Origin: Microbacteriaceae bacterium
GTDB taxonomy: Bacteria > Actinomycetota > Actinomycetes > Actinomycetales > Microbacteriaceae
Direction: 5' to 3'
Assembly (NCBI GenBank): GCA_011620705.1
Contig: WOYR01000180.1
Coordinates: 1 to 8,794, forward strand
Length of the DNA stretch: 8,794 nt
Both the position numbers and the translations under genes were made by a program. Every line of letters starts with the position of its first letter. The stretch's first letter is position 1. Positions 6,368 through 8,794 of the stretch are shown piece by piece. The notes beneath the pieces are model-generated. The model did not search any database. It was not told the origin of the DNA and saw nothing but the letters and a program-made list of their open reading frames with translations.

Positions 6368-8097
6368 GCCGCCTCCTCGATCGAGAGCTGGCTCTGGACG
6401 ATCTCGGCATATGCCGGCGAGCTCAGCAGCAGTTGGTCATGGGTGCCCAGGCCGACGATCCGGCCGTCGTCGAGCACGACGATCTGATCGGCGTCCAGGA
6501 TGGTGCTCACCCGCTGCGCCACGACGATGCGGGTCGCGCCGCTGACCTCGCGGTCGAGTGCGGCGCGCAGCCGCGCATCCGTCGCCGTGTCCAGCGCCGA
6601 GAAGGAGTCGTCGAACAGGTAGATCTCCGGCCGTTTCACCAGGGCTCTCGCGATGGCAAGGCGCTGCCGCTGGCCGCCGGAGACGTTCGTCCCGCCCTGG
6701 GAGATCGGGCCATCCAGCTTCTCGGGCATCGCGGAGACGAAGCCATCGGCCTGAGCGATCTCGAGCGCAGCCCAGAGCTCCTCGTCGGTGGCGTCGGGTC
6801 TGCCGTAGCGGAGATTGCTCGCGACGGTGCCCGAGAACAGGTAGGGACGCTGCGGAATCAGCCCGATCCGGCTCCACAGCAGCTCGGGGTCGACCTCGCG
6901 CACATCCACTCCGTCGACCAGCACCGCTCCCCCTGTCACATCGAAGAGGCGGGGCAGCAGGTTGACCAGCGTGGTCTTGCCCGCACCGGTCGAGCCGATG
7001 ATCGCCGTGGTGGTCCCCGGCAGGGCGACGAAGCTGACCTCGTGCAGCACCGGCTGCTCGGCACCCGGGTACGAGAAGGTCGCGGCACGCAGCTCGACCT
7101 CGCCTGCGGTGCCGAGCGTGGTCACCGGATGCTCCGGCGCCACCACCGAGGACTCGGTCTCGAGCACCTCGGCGATCCGGTCGCCCGACACCGCGGCGCG
7201 CGGAAGCAGCACGGCCATGAAGGTGGCCATCATCACGGCCATCAGGATCTGGACGAGGTAGCTGAGAAATGCCACGAGCGATCCGACCTGCAGGTCCCCG
7301 CTGTCGATCCGGCCGGCGCCGATCCACAGCACGCCGACGCTGGAGACGTTCATCACGAGCATGACGAAGGGGAACATCAGCGCGAACAGCCGCCCCGCAC
7401 GCAGCGCGGTCTCGGTGAGGGCGGCGTTCGCGTCGGCGAAGCGCGCGACCTCGACGGGCTCGCGCACGAAGGCGCGCACGACGCGGATCCCGGTGAGCTG
7501 CTCGCGCAGCACGCGGTTGATGGTGTCGATGCGGGCCTGCATCCTGCGGAACTGCGGCACCATCCTGGTGATGATGAGGGCGATGCCGATCAGCAGCACC
7601 GGCACGGCGACCACCAGGACCCACGACAGCTGCACATCCTGCTGCAGTGCGAAGATCACGCCGCCGATGGCGAGGATCGGCGCGGAGACCAGCAGGGTGC
7701 AGATCATCAGCACGAGCATCTGCACCTGCTGCACGTCGTTGGTGGTGCGGGTGATGAGCGAGGGCGCGCCGAACTTCGACACCTCCCGCTCGGAGAACTG
7801 GCCGACCTGGTGGAAGACGGCTCCGCGCACGTCACGGCCGAAGGCCATGGCGGTGCGCGCCCCGAAATACACGGCGACGACCGAGAAGACCACCTGGCCG
7901 AAGGTGATCAGCAGCATGAGCCCGCCGGTTCGCAGGATGTAACCGGTGTCGCCCTTTGCGACGCCGTTGTTGATGATGTCGGCGTTGAGCGTCGGCAAGT
8001 AGAGCGAGGCGATCGACTGGCCGAGCTGGAACACGATGACGCCGAGCAGCAACGGCCAGTACGGGCGCAGGAAGCGCACGAGCAGGCGACCGAGCAT
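6364..8097 (-). CDS. ABC exporter half-transporter, degenerate-ATPase subunit (heterodimeric multidrug type)
   Basis: A 577-residue half-transporter with six predicted membrane helices at about 13-300 and an NBD at about 333-570. Motifs: A-loop Y343, Walker A GSTGAGKTT (368-376), Q-loop Q416, signature VSGGQ (472-476), Walker B IYLFDD (492-497) with D497 where the catalytic Glu belongs, D-loop SALD (500-503), and Q528 in place of the switch His (VAQRVST). It therefore binds ATP but should hydrolyse it poorly at its own site, while lending a perfect signature to the partner's site. This is the TM287/BmrC/LmrC-type arrangement. The start is the ATG at 8097: the N-terminus MLGRLLVRFLRPYW directly precedes helix 1. 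It begins 1 nt after the tetR stop, and GAAGGA (8103-8108) lies 5 nt upstream. The reading frame stays open further upstream, but only antisense to tetR, so a longer protein is rejected. It ends in a 4-nt overlap with its partner gene. Confidence 0.93.
   Translation of the reverse strand: MLGRLLVRFLRPYWPLLLGVIVFQLGQSIASLYLPTLNADIINNGVAKGDTGYILRTGGLMLLITFGQVVFSVVAVYFGARTAMAFGRDVRGAVFHQVGQFSEREVSKFGAPSLITRTTNDVQQVQMLVLMICTLLVSAPILAIGGVIFALQQDVQLSWVLVVAVPVLLIGIALIITRMVPQFRRMQARIDTINRVLREQLTGIRVVRAFVREPVEVARFADANAALTETALRAGRLFALMFPFVMLVMNVSSVGVLWIGAGRIDSGDLQVGSLVAFLSYLVQILMAVMMATFMAVLLPRAAVSGDRIAEVLETESSVVAPEHPVTTLGTAGEVELRAATFSYPGAEQPVLHEVSFVALPGTTTAIIGSTGAGKTTLVNLLPRLFDVTGGAVLVDGVDVREVDPELLWSRIGLIPQRPYLFSGTVASNLRYGRPDATDEELWAALEIAQADGFVSAMPEKLDGPISQGGTNVSGGQRQRLAIARALVKRPEIYLFDDSFSALDTATDARLRAALDREVSGATRIVVAQRVSTILDADQIVVLDDGRIVGLGTHDQLLLSSPAYAEIVQSQLSIEEAA
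6372..6377 (-). promoter_or_regulatory. Shine-Dalgarno for the second half-transporter
   Basis: AGGAGG on the minus strand lies 4 nt upstream of the GTG at 6367, inside the last codons of the preceding gene (Ile-Glu-Glu-Ala-Ala). It supports the GTG start and indicates translational coupling across the GTGA overlap, as suits two subunits needed in equal amounts. Confidence 0.8.
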
Positions 8098-8098
8098 C

Positions 8099-8749
8099 TC
8101 AGTCCTTCTTTCCCGATGGAGCGGTGGATGCGGCGGATTCGGCGGATGCGGCGGTCGCGGACGGCAGAACGCCGCGGCTGATGAGCGCGACCAGTTCGTC
8201 CACCTCGAACTGCCGGGGGGCGTTGAAGGGCGGGATCGCGGTGGCGAAGGCGAGCAGGCGCACGTAGAGCCCGAACACCTCGGCCGGCACGACCAGTTCG
8301 TCCGGCCGGAACACCTGGCCGAGGATCGCGAGCCACTCGTGCCCGTCCGGCGGCGGCGCCGAGCGCGGAGGCGGGCCGCCCTCCATGTGCAGCGCCGACA
8401 TGAAGCCGACGACGCCGTGGAAGCGGTCCCGAAGGATCCGGACCACCTGCTCGATCTTGTCAACGGTCGGCTCGTCGGGGTCGATCGCCCGCAGGGCGTC
8501 CCGGAAGGGCTGCGGGTCGAAGTAGCGGGCGATGGCTGCGGTGATCACCGCTTCCTTGTCGCCGAACGCTCGGAAGATCGTCCCCTCTGCCACGCCGGCG
8601 GCTTCGGCGATCTGCTTCGTCGAGACATCACGGCCGCGCTCCTTGAGCAAGGGGATGACCGCATCCACGATCGCCTCGCGACGCTCCCGCGGCGACATCG
8701 GCCGGGCCCGCGTGCGCACCGCGATGAAGTCGGACGGGATGCCGGTCAT
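8099..8749 (-). CDS. TetR/AcrR-family transcriptional regulator of the efflux operon
   Basis: A 216-residue TetR-family repressor. The N-terminal DNA-binding domain spans about residues 20-72, with the helix-turn-helix in STKQIAEAAGVAEGTIFRAF (43-62) followed by the family-typical GDKEAVITAA. Residues ~75-195 form a divergent helical ligand-binding and dimerisation domain; the ligand cannot be predicted. The tail (~197-216) is Ala/Ser/Thr-rich, ends in GKKD and is probably disordered. It is the first gene of the operon, 1 nt before the ABC gene, and an 18-bp inverted repeat in its own promoter is the likely operator. The expected logic is autorepression plus repression of the pump, relieved by a pump substrate. 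The ATG at 8749 is chosen because a -35/-10 pair places the transcript start exactly there. The alternative, M18 (8698), has no Shine-Dalgarno and would drop 17 residues preceding the domain. AGGA 7 nt upstream could act as a weak Shine-Dalgarno on a longer leader. Confidence 0.9.
   Translation of the reverse strand: MTGIPSDFIAVRTRARPMSPRERREAIVDAVIPLLKERGRDVSTKQIAEAAGVAEGTIFRAFGDKEAVITAAIARYFDPQPFRDALRAIDPDEPTVDKIEQVVRILRDRFHGVVGFMSALHMEGGPPPRSAPPPDGHEWLAILGQVFRPDELVVPAEVFGLYVRLLAFATAIPPFNAPRQFEVDELVALISRGVLPSATAASAESAASTAPSGKKD
8103..8108 (-). promoter_or_regulatory. Shine-Dalgarno for the first half-transporter
   Basis: GAAGGA on the minus strand lies 5 nt upstream of the ATG at 8097 and is embedded in the final Lys-Lys-Asp codons of tetR. 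It fixes the start of the ABC gene and suggests coupled translation from tetR, with only 1 nt between the tetR stop and the ABC start. Confidence 0.75.
8127..8153. repeat. 9-bp tandem repeat (3 copies) in the 3' end of tetR
   Basis: Plus-strand units are GATGCGGCG, GATTCGGCG and GATGCGGCG, back to back, with a decayed fourth unit after them. On the coding strand they give an Ala-(Ala/Glu)-Ser repeat in the low-complexity tail of the regulator. The 9-bp period keeps frame, so changes in copy number would lengthen or shorten only the tail. Confidence 0.7.
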
Positions 8750-8755
8750 CCGCCG

Positions 8756-8785
8756 ATCCTAAGTGAGTGAGCACTCACTCCGCAA
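8756..8785 (-). promoter_or_regulatory. Promoter of the tetR-ABC-ABC operon, probably leaderless
   Basis: On the minus strand TTGCGG (8780-8785, -35, sharing TTG with the consensus) and TAGGAT (8756-8761, -10, TANNNT) are 18 bp apart. CGGCGG then separates the -10 from the ATG at 8749, putting the transcript start at or beside the A of ATG. The spacer consists entirely of the inverted repeat proposed as operator. The match of spacing at both ends makes this the best-supported promoter in the window, although it is still a prediction. Confidence 0.65.
8762..8779. promoter_or_regulatory. 18-bp inverted-repeat operator for the TetR regulator
   Basis: AGTGAGTG-AG-CACTCACT has perfect 8-bp arms around a 2-bp centre. 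It lies 12 bp upstream of the tetR start codon and fills the -35/-10 spacer. TGAGTG/CACTCA arms are typical of TetR-family operators. A bound dimer would block RNA polymerase directly, giving autorepression of the regulator and control of the two ABC genes. I noticed no second copy in the window. Confidence 0.75.
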
Positions 8786-8794
8786 GCAGCGCTC

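Noticed and set aside
4472..8181. Two very long plus-strand open frames (about 671 and 611 residues) opposite the ABC genes
   Set aside because: Both are rich in Asp/His/Gln/Arg with no recognisable domain, and mirror the ABC coding frames. They are shadows of the real genes.
8098..8463. N-terminal extension of the degenerate ABC subunit by 122 residues
   Set aside because: It would lie out of frame over tetR on the same strand. The extension is low-complexity, and a good Shine-Dalgarno plus the normal family N-terminus place the start at 8097.

Overview
This window looks like ordinary chromosome from a high-GC actinobacterium, most likely a member of the Microbacteriaceae. That assignment is an inference from strong G/C bias at third codon positions, frequent GATGCC/GGCATCC (Asp-Ala) codon pairs, GTG starts, start codons placed right after a -10 box without a Shine-Dalgarno, and protein sequences of typical actinobacterial character. 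I see no insertion sequence, phage gene, CRISPR array, rRNA or tRNA.

Left part (1-4351). The window opens inside ychF (minus strand, GTG start at 992, last ~27 codons missing), an ATPase of the Obg/OLA1 group. Diverging from it across 93 bp is a small stand-alone DEDDh 3'-5' exonuclease (1086-1676). Next on the plus strand come a geranylgeranyl-reductase-family flavoprotein (1718-2887), with its own apparent leaderless promoter, and rmuC (2963-4351), a membrane-anchored nuclease-fold protein linked to genome stability. Hairpin-forming dyads lie after the reductase and directly before the rmuC start.

Right part (4376-8794). Read on the minus strand, this is a compact three-gene efflux operon converging on rmuC with 24 bp between stop codons: a TetR-family regulator (8749-8099), then two ABC exporter half-transporters (8097-6364 and 6367-4376). 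The gene junctions are a 1-nt gap and a 4-nt GTGA overlap, each with a good Shine-Dalgarno. The first half-transporter has a degenerate ATPase site (Asp for the catalytic Glu, Gln for the switch His) and a perfect signature. The second has intact catalytic residues and a degenerate signature (ISAGQ). The two fit together as a heterodimeric multidrug-type exporter of the TM287/288, BmrCD or LmrCD kind. An 18-bp inverted repeat fills exactly the spacer between the -35 and -10 boxes of the tetR promoter, so the regulator probably represses the whole operon and is released by a ligand that the pump exports.

The most noteworthy points are the operator-in-spacer promoter, the complementary ATPase asymmetry of the pump, the recurring leaderless promoter layout, a Glu replacing the usual Asp in the second FAD motif of the reductase, and a perfect dyad abutting the rmuC start. 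I found no convincing undescribed system.
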